A DNA stretch of 64,000 bases from Tachypleus tridentatus (GCF_004210375.1 NC_134832.1:153943592-154007591), one strand, 5' to 3'; shown: positions 36,756 through 48,240, numbered from the stretch's first letter. Numbers and translations are program-made. Notes: generated by a model from the sequence alone, not told the origin.

Positions 36756-37198
36756 AAAAGAACCATATACTGTTCATGATATCATTATGATTATTATAGT
36801 GTAAATAATTTGTTGGATATCTGTTAAACTAGATTTGAATATATATTACTTCTAAAACACGTTGAGCCTTGCATGGTTGTGGCGCTCAGCTCATAATCTG
36901 AGGGTCGTGAGTTTGAATCCCCGTCACACTGAACATGCTCGTCTTTTCAGCCATGCGGGCGTTATAAAGTTACGGTCAGTTCCACTATTTGTTGGTAAAA
37001 GAGTAGCCCAAGAGTTGGCGGTGGGTGGTGATGACTAGCTGCCTTTCCTGTAGTCTTACGCTGCTAAATTAGGAATTGTTAGCCCAGATAACTCATTTCG
37101 TACCGTTGCACGACATTAGGAAACAAACAAACAGTAAAACAAGTGGAGAGTATGCTCTTCATTTATATTTTTAATTTATCATGGACAAACCACCAACA
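36756..37198. repeat. Duplicated segment (copy 1), interrupted by a SINE
   Basis: 36756-36862 plus 37145-37198 align with 40628-40794, for example 'attatagtgtaaataatttg', 'ttctaaaacac/atgt', 'ggaga' and 'cttcatttat'. The only large difference is the SINE at 36863-37134. Divergence is moderate, so the duplication is not recent. Confidence 0.85.
36863..37134 (+). mobile_element. tRNA-headed SINE (family 1) with near-perfect target duplication
   Basis: The head reads 'tgagccttgcatggttgtgg' and box B 'gagtttgaatcccc'. The body has 'agtagcccaagagttggcgg' and 'gtggtgatgactagctgcct', and the tail is 'aggaaacaaacaaacag'. It is flanked by taaaacacgt (36853-36862) and taaaacaagt (37135-37144). The paralogous segment at 40628-40794 carries a single taaaacatgt (40731-40740) in place of SINE plus duplication, so the insertion boundaries are independently confirmed. 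Confidence 0.95.
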
Positions 37199-37500
37199 CA
37201 AACCGTTAAAGAAGGGAGTCAATAAACAACTGGAGTAATGCCGCCAGGTTTTTCACCATATTTATCCTCAAATTTAGTTTATAGGAAATTCTCGTGCTGC
37301 CAAGCTCGTGTTCGGTTGGATTCAAGTATGGCGAGAATACCAGTCAGTTCGTTTTCCTGATAAAAATTCTCTCCAGGATGCCACTAATACACAAATCACA
37401 AGCAGGTGCTAGGTAGTAACAACTGAAAGAATGTCCTAGTTAACAGCCTGAGTGACATTATTGTTTGTGAGGCTGCATTCGAATATCTAGTGTCGCTAAA
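37190..37500 (-). pseudogene. Tc1-like transposase relic (C-terminal half)
   Basis: The minus strand reads 'CISGILERIFIRKTN', a stop, 'LVFSPYLNPTEHELGSTRIS' and then 'NLAALLQLFIDSLL'. This matches the catalytic 'SPDLNP-x-E' region and C-terminal helix of Tc1-family transposases. Glu is kept and Asp of SPDL is Tyr. It belongs to a different subgroup from the 22677 element (followed by LG-x-x-R-I rather than LW-x-x-LK). Extent towards the N-terminus (to about 37640) is uncertain. Confidence 0.7.
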
Positions 37501-37822
37501 AATATTGTGTCAAAAGGCACACCAATTCTGCTTTTTCCTCAGACAAATATATATCACCAAGAGCGTAAATTTTCTCTGCAAAATTTATGTTAAATTTAAT
37601 CCTAAACATTGTCCTAATACAGGTACGTCTCATATATAACTATGAGCAAAGAATAATTCGTTCCTGAAAATACAATGTTTTGAGTCACTGGGAAAACTGG
37701 TGCATCGAGCCCATATTGTCTCGTAATAAATAGATGTTGACAATGATTCATGTTCTACGATTTACTGTCCAAATATTTAACTGTTTGAAAGTTAGTTTAC
37801 ATCCTGTAAACCACTTATATCT

Positions 37823-40173
37823 ATGTTACAGAAACCTTTTATGGTAGACCTGTTTGATTACTCCCAGTCTGCCTTTGAAAAAAAAAGTTCACCTCTGGAA
37901 AACGCTAGCGTTACAGATCACCAGAACATCAGTAATACCACAACTAACCAAAACACCACAGGGGATACAAATTACCAGACGTTTAGTACCATCACTACCA
38001 ACCAGTATATTACAGATGACACAGATCAACAGAACATCAGTAATACCACAACTAACCAAAACACCACAGGGGATACAAATTACCAGAAGTTTAGTACCAT
38101 CACTACCAACCAGTATATTACAGATGACAGAGATCACCAGAACATCAGTAATACCACAACTAACCAAAACACCACAGGGGATACAAATTACCAGAAGTTT
38201 AGTACCATCACTACCAACCAGTATATTACAGATGACACAGATCACCAGAACATCAGTAATACCGCAACTAACCAACACACCACAGGGATACAAATTACCA
38301 GAAGTTTAGTACCATCACTACAAACCAGTATATTACAGATGACACAGATCACCAGAACATCAGTAATACCGCAACTAACCAACACACCACAGGGGATACA
38401 AATTACCAGAAGTTTAGTACCATCACTACAAACCAGTATATTACAGATGACACAGATCACCAGAACATCAGTAATACCGCAACTAACCAACACACCACAG
38501 GGGATACAAATTACCAGAAGTTTAGTACCATCACTACAAACCAGTATATTACAGATGACACAGATCACCAGAACATCAGTAATACCACAACTAACCAACA
38601 CACCACAGGGGATACAAATTACCAGAAGTTTAGTACCATCACTACCAACCAGTATATTACAGATGACACAGATCACCAGAACATCAGTAATACCGCAACT
38701 AACCAACACACCACAGGGGATACAAATTACCAGAAGTTTAGTACCATCACTACAAACCAGTATATTACAGATGACACAGATCACCAGAACATCAGTAATA
38801 CCGCAACTAACCAACACACCACAGGGGATACAAATTACCAGAAGTTTAGTACCATCACTACAAACCTGTATATTACAGATGACACAGATCACCAGAACAT
38901 CAGTAATACCGCAACTAACCAACACACCACAGGGGATACAAATTACCAGAAGTTTAGTACCATCACTACAAACCAGTATATTACAGATGACACAGATCAA
39001 CAGAACATTAGTACAACCACTACTAACCATTATATTACAGATGACACAGATCACCAGAACATTAGTACTACCGCAACTAACCAGAATATTACAGATGACA
39101 CAGATCACCAGAACATTAGTACTACCGCAACTAACCAGAATATTACAGATGACACAGATCACCAGAACATCAGTAATACCGCAACTAACCAACACACCAC
39201 AGGGGATACAAATTACCAGAAGTTTAGTACCATCACTACAAACCAGTATATTACAGATGACACAGATCACCAGAACATCAGTAATACCGCAACTAACCAA
39301 CACACCACAGGGGATACAAATTACCAGAAGTTTAGTACCATCACTACAAACCAGTATATTACAGATGACACAGATCACCAGAACATTAGTACTACCGCAA
39401 CTAACCAACACACCACAGGGGATACAAATTTCCAGAAGTTTAGTACCATCACTACAAACCAGTATATTACAGATGACACAGATCACCAGAACATTGGTAC
39501 TACCGCAACTAACCAACACACCACAGGGGATACAAATTACCAGAAGTTTAGTACCATCACTACAAACCAGTATATTACAGATGACACAGATCACCAGAAC
39601 ATTAGTACTACCACAACTAACCAACACACCACAGGGGATACAAATTACCAGAAGTTTAGTACCATCACTACAAACCAGTATATTACAGATGACACAGATC
39701 ACCAGAACATTAGTACTACCGCAACTAACCAACACACCACAGGGGATACAAATTACCAGAAGTTTAGTACCATCACTACAAACCAGTATATTACAGATGA
39801 CACAGATCAACAGAACATTAGTACAACCACTACTAACCATTATATTACAGATGACACAGATCACCAGAACATTAGTACTACCGCAACTAACCAGAATATT
39901 ACAGATGACACAGATCACCAGAACATTAGTACTACCGCAACTAACCAGAATATTACAGATGACACAGATCACCAGAACATTAGTACTACCGCTACTAACC
40001 AGTATATTACAGATGACACAGATCACCAGAACATTAGTACTACCGCTACTAACCAGTATATTACAGATGACACAGATCACCAGAACATTAGTACTACTAC
40101 TATTAAACAAGCCTTCATAGAAAATAAAAATGACCAAAATGTTAGTACTCCACTGATAACCAAAATTTCATAG
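37823..40173 (+). CDS. Uncertain: Thr/Asn/Gln-rich repeat protein ORF with one frameshift
   Basis: From ATG at 37823 (or from a possible splice acceptor ending at 37831) the frame runs through a unique stretch ('MVDLFDYSQSAFEKKSSPLE') into 36-residue repeats of the type 'DDTDHQNISNTATNQ' + 'HTTGDTNYQKFSTITTNQ'. Each 36-mer is itself a doubled 18-mer and carries potential N-glycosylation sites (NIS, NTT). At 38285-38287 there are three G's where the other 108-bp units have four. This moves the plus frame, after which the open frame read by translation (to 40120) is a shadow. In the frame used before the break the repeats continue in register to a unique end ('IKQAFIENKNDQNVSTP') and TAG at 40171. 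So only one net indel is seen in over 2.2 kb, fewer than in neighbouring arrays. I do not recognise the protein and no signal peptide is visible. It may instead be a non-coding minisatellite. Confidence 0.4.
37906..40110. repeat. 54/108-bp minisatellite
   Basis: The dominant unit is 108 bp: 'agatgacacagatcaccaga' ... 'caccacaggggatacaaatt' ... 'accagtatatta'. It consists of two diverged 54-bp halves. Near 38990-39170 and 39805-40100 only the first half-unit repeats. The block around 39000-39170 (caa/cac, 'accattatatta', two short units) recurs at about 39805-39960, showing a longer-range internal duplication. All six frames are partly open because 54 is a multiple of three. Confidence 0.95.
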
Positions 40174-40627
40174 AAAACATACATCACCAAAAACATGTTG
40201 AGAATATAGCGATGAAACTACTTAATAATAAACATAAAATAAAATGAGCAGGAAACAAACTGTATTGGAAGAAAGTAAAGTATCGACCAAGGAAAATAAT
40301 GATGTGAGTTTAACTTTGGTAGACGAGATGAGTCGAACGTTTAACATGTGACACTAAGACTTTTAAACGGATAAAAAATAATAATATTTCCATCAAAATG
40401 TGATGTTAAAGTGGTTTAACCTACTTAAATGTATTTTTACAGAAAAGTAAATATTATTTTAAAGGAATAAAACCAAACGATTACTAGAAGAGCTGCATAT
40501 GACTATCATATCAATTGTAACTGAATTTTACCAAGAATACTGGTGCAATATAAATAGGAAGATAGAGTTTGGCTTGTCAACTGAAATTCTAAAGTAATTG
40601 AATAAACTTAAACAGACTTTTGACGAG
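40174..40627. other. Intergenic, nothing recognised
   Basis: AT-rich sequence following the repeat ORF. No repeat or coding signal. Confidence 0.5.
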
Positions 40628-40794
40628 AAGAAAAGAACCACATAGCGTTCATTATATCATTACGATAATTATAGTGTAAATAATTTGTTGCATATCATGT
40701 TAAACTAGTTTCGTATACATATATTATTTCTAAAACATGTGGAGAATGTGGTCTTCATTTATCTTTGAATTCATCAATAACAAGTCACAGACAC
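40628..40794. repeat. Duplicated segment (copy 2), SINE-free
   Basis: This is the paralogue of 36756-36862 plus 37145-37198. It retains the uninterrupted 'tctaaaacatgtggagaatg', the empty site of the SINE found in copy 1. Confidence 0.85.
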
Positions 40795-40919
40795 ATGAAT
40801 CCTGAACCTGATAACAATACAATCTATTTACAAATATATATAGTTACTGTTCTGCTTTATACCAAAACGTAAGATCCTGACAACTAACTACCCTCTTATC
40901 AAAATAAAATTTACTTAGC

Positions 40920-41850
40920 TGGAGATGATTTCTACTCTGTCAAAATTTGCATATCTGTTCTGGAATTTTACTGTTCTTACTGATAATTACAAAAAATATG
41001 GTGCATCAACAACATCAATTTCTTTTATAATTTTAAACACCTCAATCAGATCCATTCTAACTTTTTTCTCCATGAGTAAACAAGTTGAGAGATTTCAACC
41101 TTTTCTCTGATTCCAGTTACCATTCTAGTTAAGCTCCTTTGAACCTTTTCAGTTTAATGTCCATCCTAAAATAAGGGCCTAATACTGAACACCATACTCC
41201 AAATAGAGCCTAATCAGTGACTAATACAATGAACTCACAACTTCTTTAGACTTATATTCAAAATTTCTGTACACGTAACCTAAACTTTTATTTGACACAC
41301 CACTAGCCACAGCACATTGCTTGGATAGCTTTAGAGACTGATCAACTATTTCACCACGATCCATTTATATCGTAACATTTTTAAGGTTATTCCAATCTTA
41401 ATTATACTTATAATTTAAATTATGTTAACCTACGTTCATTATCTTGCATTAATTATAATTTAAATCCATTTGCAGTTTATTTGTCCAACTCATTAAATGA
41501 TCTCAGTATTTTTATAAATTTGTACTCTTACCTTTATCTACATGAGCAGTAAGTTTTTCAAATAATGTCAAAAGGTTTGTAAAATAATATTTTCTCTTAA
41601 TGAAACCATGTTGACTATCTTATAAAATTCTATGCATAACATATTTTAACAGACCTTCCAAAATGTTTCTACAACTGACGTGAGAGCAATGGGCCTATAA
41701 TTTCTGGGACAATTTTATAACTTTTTTGGAAAGTATAATTACATTACTAAACCTCCAATCTTCTGGTACCTGCGTTATCTTTAAGGACTGACACGAAAAA
41801 TATCAGTAAGTACGTCACATATCAAAAATTTAACCTCCTTAAAATCTTTC
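40920..41850 (-). pseudogene. CR1/L2-like LINE relic (reverse transcriptase, internally deleted)
   Basis: Read from high to low coordinates on the minus strand: 'VPEDWRFSNVIILSKK' (about 41770), 'SQHGFIKRKYYFTNLLTLFE' (about 41610), 'WTNKLQMDLNY' (about 41480), then 'SKLSKQCAVASGVSNKSLGY' (about 41320), 'NFEYKSKEVVSSLY', 'LEYGVQY', 'EKVQRSLTRMVTGIREK' and 'LKSLNLFTHGEKKVRMDLIE' ending near 40990. This is the order of motifs in CR1/L2-type LINE reverse transcriptases and their C-terminal region. The catalytic core between QHGF and the thumb segment is missing, and frames shift repeatedly. Confidence 0.85.
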
Positions 41851-42415
41851 GAGAAGTTCCAATCGGCCCATATGAATTCAGATTTATCTATAGTACATTT
41901 CAGGTTTTAAAATGTTTAAATTAAAGCATGCTTCTTCAGCCCACCAAGCTCATATTGTTAAAACCCAGAAATCAAATCGAAGAGAAGAACCAAATTTCCT
42001 AATAACATACACAACCTTCATGGTGAGAATGAATAATTTGTAGGATCACACAACTGATCAAGTGGTAATGTGTCTTTGAGAATCAGGTTATAATTAATAA
42101 TAATATAACATGTTTGTAAAACATTTATTTAGATATATATATATGAGGAAAATAAATCATGTGACAAGTAATCAACTTATCTTATTATAAAGAACATTTT
42201 TTCTCCCAGCTACAGTTATCTAGAACTAAAAAAGGGCTTCAGTTATTTAAAATTAAAAACATTATAGTTTCAAGACACATCTCTGTATATATTTTAAACA
42301 GAGATCCAACCAAAAGTGTAAAATGAAGCTAAAAAGAAACTGAAACACGAAAAAGTATTTAATCAATAAACATGGGAATGAGAACTGACGCCACCTTAAA
42401 ACACATTTATAATTT
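41851..42415. other. Intergenic, possibly more LINE-derived sequence
   Basis: No clear motif beyond the LINE relic. A short (ta)n run lies at about 42135. Confidence 0.4.
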
Positions 42416-42591
42416 GTCAGGTCATCCCATAAGTAATGTACGAAAGTTTAATACGGAAAGATATCATCATTTCAGTCTTTATAGAAGCTTTAATGACTAA
42501 AATGTGTAGTAGGACGTGTATATATTATTAAGACAAATAAGACAAACTAACTCAATTCCACGTTTTCAGATCATTAATCAAATAAACCCTT

Positions 42592-43440
42592 ATGAAAATG
42601 GATATGGCTGAGGAGCACATTAGGTATATAATGCTTTATGAGTTTAAAAAAGACGACAGAAACTACAAGAAACATTCAAGGTGTTTATGGTACGGAATTC
42701 CCAGTGAAAGAAAATGTCAAAGGTGGTTTCAGAAGTTCAGATCAGGTGACTACAGTTTAAGTGAAGCACCACATTCAGGTCGTCCTGTTGAGTTTAATGA
42801 TGACTTGCTGCTGGCTGCACTTGATGAAATTTGCGCTGTAACAGTTAAAGAAGTGTCACAGAAGCTTAATTCAACCCATTAAACACTCCATCGTTATCTG
42901 CAACAGCTTGGAAAGGTGTCAAAACGTAGAAAATGGGTCTCCCATGACTTGATAGAAGCTAACCATTGGACAAGAATGGACATTTGCCCTTTTCTGCACT
43001 TTTGTAAACGTAACTCACTTTTACTGGACAGGTTAGTGACTGGAGATGAAAAATGAATATTTAATAATAATGTTAAGCCGCAGGCAAAGGCTCAGTGCAG
43101 GTAAACTGAATAAAGCACAGCCCAAAATGGACCTCTACCTTAGGAAAGTCTTGTTAAGCCTTTGGTGGAATATTGTTGTTGTGATACACTTTGAGTTGCT
43201 GCCACTCAATGTAACGATTACATCACACTTCTATTGTGAACACTTAGAGTGCTTGAATGTTGCATTGAAAGAAGAGAGGCCTGCTTTGATCAATCGTAAA
43301 GATGTTGTGTTATCCAGGATAATGCATGATCCCATACAGAAAGGATTCTGTAAATATTGAAGAACCAGACTGGGAAAATTTCCCCATCCTCCTCATTCTC
43401 CAGACCTTGTCTCATCTGATTATCATATATTATCATCTGT
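42592..43440 (+). pseudogene. Mariner transposase pseudogene
   Basis: Mariner (DD34D) transposase. The ATG at 42592 opens 96 codons containing the helix-turn-helix half: 'ERKCQRWFQKFRSGDYSLSE', 'PHSGRPVEFNDD' and 'VTVKEVSQKLNSTH', ending in a stop at 42880. The same frame continues with 'LQQLGKVSKRRKWVSHDL' and 'LVTGDEK', where D is the first catalytic aspartate and the usual following Trp is a stop. The second aspartate survives in 'VIQDNA' (about 43310), followed by a stop. The third sits in 'SSDYH' (about 43410) and in every 80-bp copy after it. Several stops and frameshifts show it is inactive. Confidence 0.9.
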
Positions 43441-44090
43441 AAAGATTGAAGAGCTAGACTGGGGAAAACTTCCACATCCTCCTTATTCTCCAAGTTTTGT
43501 CCCATCTGATTATCATCTGTAAAGATTGAAGAGTTAAACTTGGGAAAACTTCCACATCATCCTTATTCTCCAAGCCTTGTCCCATCTGATTATCATCTGT
43601 AAAGATTGAAGAGTTAGACTGGGGAAAACTTCCACATCCTCCTTATTCTCCAAGCCTTGTCCCATCTGATTATCATCTGTAAAGATTGAAGAGTTACACT
43701 GGGGAAAACTTCCACATCATCCTTATTCTCCAAACCTTGTCCCATCTAATTATCATCTATTATCATCTGTAAAGATTGAAGAGCTAAACTGGGGAAAACT
43801 TCCACATCCTCCTTATTCTCCAAGCCTTGTCCCATCTGATTATCATCTGTAAAAATCGAAGAGTTAGACTGGGGAAATCTTCCACGTCCTCCTTATTCTC
43901 CAAGCCTTGTCCCATCTGATTATCATCTGTAAATATTGAAGAGCTAAACTGGGGAAAACTTCCACATCCTCCTTATTCTCCAGACCTTGTCCCATCTGAT
44001 TATCATCTGTAAATATTGAAGAGTTAGACTGGGGAAAACTTCCACATCATCCTTATTCTCCATACCTTGTCCCATCTGATTATAATCTAT
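43351..44090. repeat. 80-bp minisatellite made from the mariner catalytic motif, 9 copies
   Basis: The unit begins 'aaagattgaagagttagact', continues through 'tccacatcctccttattctc' and ends 'tgattatcatctgt'. Translated in the right frame each copy reads 'LDWGKLPHPPYSPSLVPSDY', the conserved third-Asp region of mariner transposases. Two units (about 43430 and 43755) carry a short extra 'attatcatc'. Because the period is 80, successive copies are in different frames and cannot form a single protein. Confidence 0.95.
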
Positions 44091-44745
44091 TCTAAGGTTT
44101 GCACTTAATTCACTTTTCATACGCACAAACAAAACCTGTTAAAAATACTCGCGAAAACAGAGCAGTACCAAAATTACTCTGTAAAAACAGTCTGTAGAAA
44201 TCAAAAGACATCGAATCACACATATAATACCTAATGTCTGAAAATTTGGGTGTCAGACAGTCTCACAACTTTCTTCTGCAGTTAGGCTTTTATATTCAAA
44301 CTACAAACACCAGTATTACAACAGTTCAGAGGATACCTTCACAAACGCAGACTAATAACATCAACACTAAATATCTGAAGTTTCTGTTTAAAAAAATCAT
44401 GTTTTGTTATTTATACACAAATAATTAAATTTGTTTCCTCTCAACTAAAAATTGTATGCTCTGACTGCTTTGATTATTGTTGGTAATTATGCGTAAAATA
44501 ATTTAATTTTCAAAGTCTCATGAGTATTTTACACTCAGTTTTATATGGTAGTTTAGTTAGTATTATAACCATAAAGAATTGCCTTTATTACAATTAATAA
44601 GCAATAGGTGTATTGTAAAGAATTCTAACGACATTGTATTTACTGTATCACTTGCGATAATCTACAACACAATATCATAGCACTTTATACCGATTTAAAA
44701 AGTTGACGTAACTTTTCATATTAACCAGTTTCTACAGACCCAATT
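44091..44745. other. Intergenic, nothing recognised
   Basis: AT-rich. The small open frame at 44234-44428 has no recognisable feature. Confidence 0.5.
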
Positions 44746-44997
44746 CGCCCGGCCTATCCAAGCGTGTTAAGGCGTGTGACTCGTAATCTTCGGGGCGCGG
44801 GTTCGCATCACCATCGTGACAAACGTCCTCGCCCTTTCAGCCGTGGGGGCGTCATAATGATAAAAGAGTAGTCCAAGAGTTGGGGGTGGGTGGTGATGAC
44901 TATCTGTCTTCTCTCTACTCTTATATTGCTAAATTAGGGACAGCTCGCGCAGATAGCCCTCGAGTAGCTTTGCGTTAAATTGAAAACAAACAAGCAA
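44746..44997 (+). mobile_element. tRNA-headed SINE (family 1), partly deleted
   Basis: The head is 'gcccggcctatccaagcgtg' and box B 'gcgggttcgcatcacc'. The body has 'gccctttcagccgtgggggc', then a deletion before 'gataaaagagtagtccaaga' and 'gggtggtgatgactatctgt'. The tail is 'tcgagtagctttgcgttaaa'. The segment with the 'gtgacggtcaat' phrase of other copies is missing. No clear target duplication. Confidence 0.9.
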
Positions 44998-46474
44998 CCC
45001 CATCTGCAGATTTATTATTTAACAACCGGATTTCGTCACCTGCAGTGAGAAGTTCTCAGACATTCCACTGTATAGTTTAGCAACAAATATTTTAATTTCA
45101 ACCTTATTTATTTCTACTTATTTAAAGTTTCAGTATAACTAGTCCATTAAAGGTCTTATCTTTCATTTATAACAACTTTCATTATAAAATAAATAATAAC
45201 GAATCTTTAAACATTCATATAACTGTTCATATAACAACTCAAATAACAGTTCATATAACGGGTCTAAATTTCCAAGTACAAGCACGCAGTTCTGTCATCT
45301 CTTTACCAATTTAAAATCAAATTCCAGGAAAGAATTTCAAGTGTCGCGGCTATTGAAGATTCGGTCTTATTTAACACTGTAATTCGTAACCATTGATGGA
45401 AGCTTTTTATTCCGTACCATATGTTTCTACAAAACTGATGTGAAGTTAACAATGGATTTTTTTCTTTCACATTATTTTTATTTATTCATTATAGATTAAA
45501 TCAGGTAGTGTGAACATATAACACTTTAAATCAATCATCAGCATACCTCAGCTAACTTTATTTTTACGGAGTTTTTCGGCCTGTTGGTTTCTAATGCCTT
45601 GTCTACTTTCGGTGCTTAACCTATAACTTTTGGAGTAAAAACTAAGAAATTATTTTTCGGTTGTCGCAGTATCTTTAGCAAGGTATTCTGCGACAGTAAA
45701 GAAATATTATTTTATTTTCGATATTTGGCAAAACTAATAATAGATGGCGATCTTATAGCTCATTGCATTCTGAAATTTCTTATCCGATCTCCATTTGTTT
45801 TTAACGTTTGTTTTGTATAATTAGACAGATAAATATTGAACAGTAAGTTAATAATATTACACTACATACTTAACTACGACAAAATGTTTCTCAATCACTT
45901 GTTTAATAACTAACAACGAACGATCCTAAATAGTGAAGAATATTCTAGAAAATATATTTATTTATCAACTCTGAAATTTAATTTTATATTAAATATTATT
46001 TTGTTTGTAGTTATCTACTTGAATATGTATAGGTGAACTGCACAACAAAACTGCTGGTTTAAACATATGTCTTTTATTGATTAAATACAAACAAATACTG
46101 TTCTTTACTTTGTCTCTATCTTTATAAGAAATCTCACAGTTGGAAGTTAAAAGAAAAATATTTAGAGGTTAGAAGTGATTTTTGACTTCTATTTGTTTTA
46201 TTAAACAAAATTGTTCACTGTACATGCGCACTGTTTTACCAAAAGAGGAGTTGTGATGTTACCATCAATCCCATTATTAGTTCTTTAAACAGTAATTCAA
46301 GAGCTAGGGATTGCAGATGGTTGTTTTCTTTGTGGTCTATCATTATTAAACTATTAAAAGACAGATAACACTTTGTGTGAAAATAATACTGTGTGTGAAA
46401 ATAATACTTTGTGTGAAAATAATACTGGGTGAAATTCTAAACACACTGAATCAATTTTATTCTCGGCTAAAAAG
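44998..46474. other. Intergenic, mostly unrecognised
   Basis: AT-rich unique sequence. Three copies of a ~22-bp 'tttgtgtgaaaataatact' lie at 46370-46432. No coding signal seen. Confidence 0.5.
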
Positions 46475-47722
46475 AATAGTTGAATAGTAAGTATTTCAGA
46501 ACAGTTGAATAGTAAGTATTTCAGAACAGTTGAATAGCAAGTATTTCAGAACAGTTGGATAGTAAGTATTTCAGAACAGTTGAATAGTAAGTATTTCAGA
46601 ACAGTTGGATAGTAAGTATTTCAGAACAGTTGAATAGTAAGTATTTCAGAACAGTTGAATAGTAAGTATTTCAGAACAGTTGAATAGTAAGTATTTCAGA
46701 ACAGTTGAATATTAAGTATTTCAGAACAATTGAATATTAAGTATTCCAGAACATTTGAATTGTAAGTATTTCAGAACAGTTGAATAGTAAGTATTTCAGA
46801 ACAGTTGAATAGTAAGTATTTCAGAACAGTTGAATAGTAAGTATTTCAGAACAGTTGGATAGTAAGTATTTTAGAACAGTTGAATAGTAAGTATTTCAGA
46901 ACAGTTGAATAGTAAGTATTTCAGAACAGTTGAATAGTAAGTATTTAAGAACAGTTGAATAGTAAGTATTTCAGAACAGTTGAATAGTAAGTATTTTAGA
47001 ACAGTTGAATAGTAAGTATTTTAGAACAGTTGAATAGTAAGTATTTCAGAACAGTTGAACAGTAAGTATTTCAGAACAGTTGAATAGTAAGTATTTCATA
47101 ACAGTTGAATAGTAAGTATTTTAGAACAGTTGAATAGTAAGTATTTCAGAACAGTTGAATAGCAAGTATATCAGAACAGTTGGATAGTAAGTATTTCAGA
47201 ACAATTGAATATTAAGTATTTCAGAACAGTTGAATAGCAAGTATATCAGAACAGTTGGATAGTAAGTATTTCAGAACAGTTGAATAGTAAGTATTTCAGA
47301 ACAGTTGAACAGTAAGTATTTCAGAACAGTTGGAGAGTAAGTATTTCAGAGCAGTTGAATAGTATGTATTTCAGAACAGTTGAATAGTAAGTATTTCAGA
47401 ACAGTTGAATATTAAGTATTTCAGAACAATTGAATATTAAGTATTCCAGAACATTTGAATTGTAAGTATTTCAGAACAGTTGAATAGTAAGTATTTCAGA
47501 ACAGTTGAATAGTAAGTATTTCAGAACAGTTGGAGAGTAAGTATTTCAGAACAGTTGAATAGTATGTATTTCAGAACAGTTGAATAGTAAGTATTTCAGA
47601 ACAGTTGAATAGTAAGTATTTAAGAACAGTTGAATAGTAAGTATTTCAGAACAGTTGAATAGTAAGTATTTTAGAACAGTTGAATAGTAAGTATTTTAGA
47701 ACAGTTGAATAGTAAGTATTTC
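46475..47722. repeat. 25-bp minisatellite, about 50 copies
   Basis: The unit is 'gttgaatagtaagtatttca' + 'gaaca' with point variants (ggatag, tattaag, tattttag). A distinctive variant series ('acagttgaatattaag' ... 'ttccagaacatttgaattg') occurs at 46701 and again at 47401, exactly 700 bp (28 units) apart, showing a longer duplication. It is followed by a (ta)n run at about 47729-47748. Confidence 0.97.
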
Positions 47723-47925
47723 TTTCAATATATATATATATATATATACATTACATTTACACTGAAAGAATGTGAGTGAAGACAATGAAATCTAAAGACA
47801 AATTACAATCAGATCTGGCCAAGCTACTGAAAATTACCATCCAGAAAACAAACGATACGTTCAATATCCTATTAACAATCCAGACGGGAAAAAACTCGAA
47901 AAATAACAGTAGTTAGAGGTAAACT

Positions 47926-48240
47926 AAACACTGGTGTAGTGAGAAACAGTAGCAGTATTCTAACACTGGTGTAGTAAGGAACACCAGCGATATTCTAACA
48001 CTGATGCGGGAAGGAACAGCAGCGATATTCTAACACTGGTGTAGTAAGGAACAGCAGCGATATTCTAACACTGATGCAGGAAGGAACAGCAGCGATATTC
48101 TAACACTGATGCAGGAAGGAACAGCAGCGGTATTCTGACACTGGTGTAGGAAGGAACAGCAGCGGTATTCTAACACTGATGTAGGAAGAAACAGCAGCGA
48201 TATTCTAACACTGCTGTAGGAAGGAACAGCAGCGGTATTC
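47926..48240. repeat. 35-bp minisatellite, nine copies, just upstream of the receptor exon
   Basis: The unit is 'taacactgatgcaggaagga' + 'acagcagcgatattc'; 315 bp equals nine units. It alternates between 'ggtgtagtaagga' and 'gatgcaggaagga' variants. It ends 335 bases before the glutamate receptor start codon, inside or next to the likely promoter. Confidence 0.95.

Larger units (their letters stand above)
42416..44090 (+). mobile_element. Mariner element relic, 3' part replaced by a minisatellite
   Basis: The 5' inverted repeat is visible ('tcaggtcatcccataagtaa', 42417 on), followed by a transposase relic at 42592. Instead of a normal 3' end the element runs into nine 80-bp copies of its own third-aspartate region and then into unrelated sequence. 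No 3' inverted repeat was found downstream. Confidence 0.85.

Noticed and set aside
38242-40137. Minus-strand open frame of 631 codons (Cys/Val/Ile-rich)
   Set aside because: Shadow of the 54/108-bp repeat. All frames of a stop-free, three-divisible repeat remain open. The opposite strand has unique, in-frame ends and is the better candidate.
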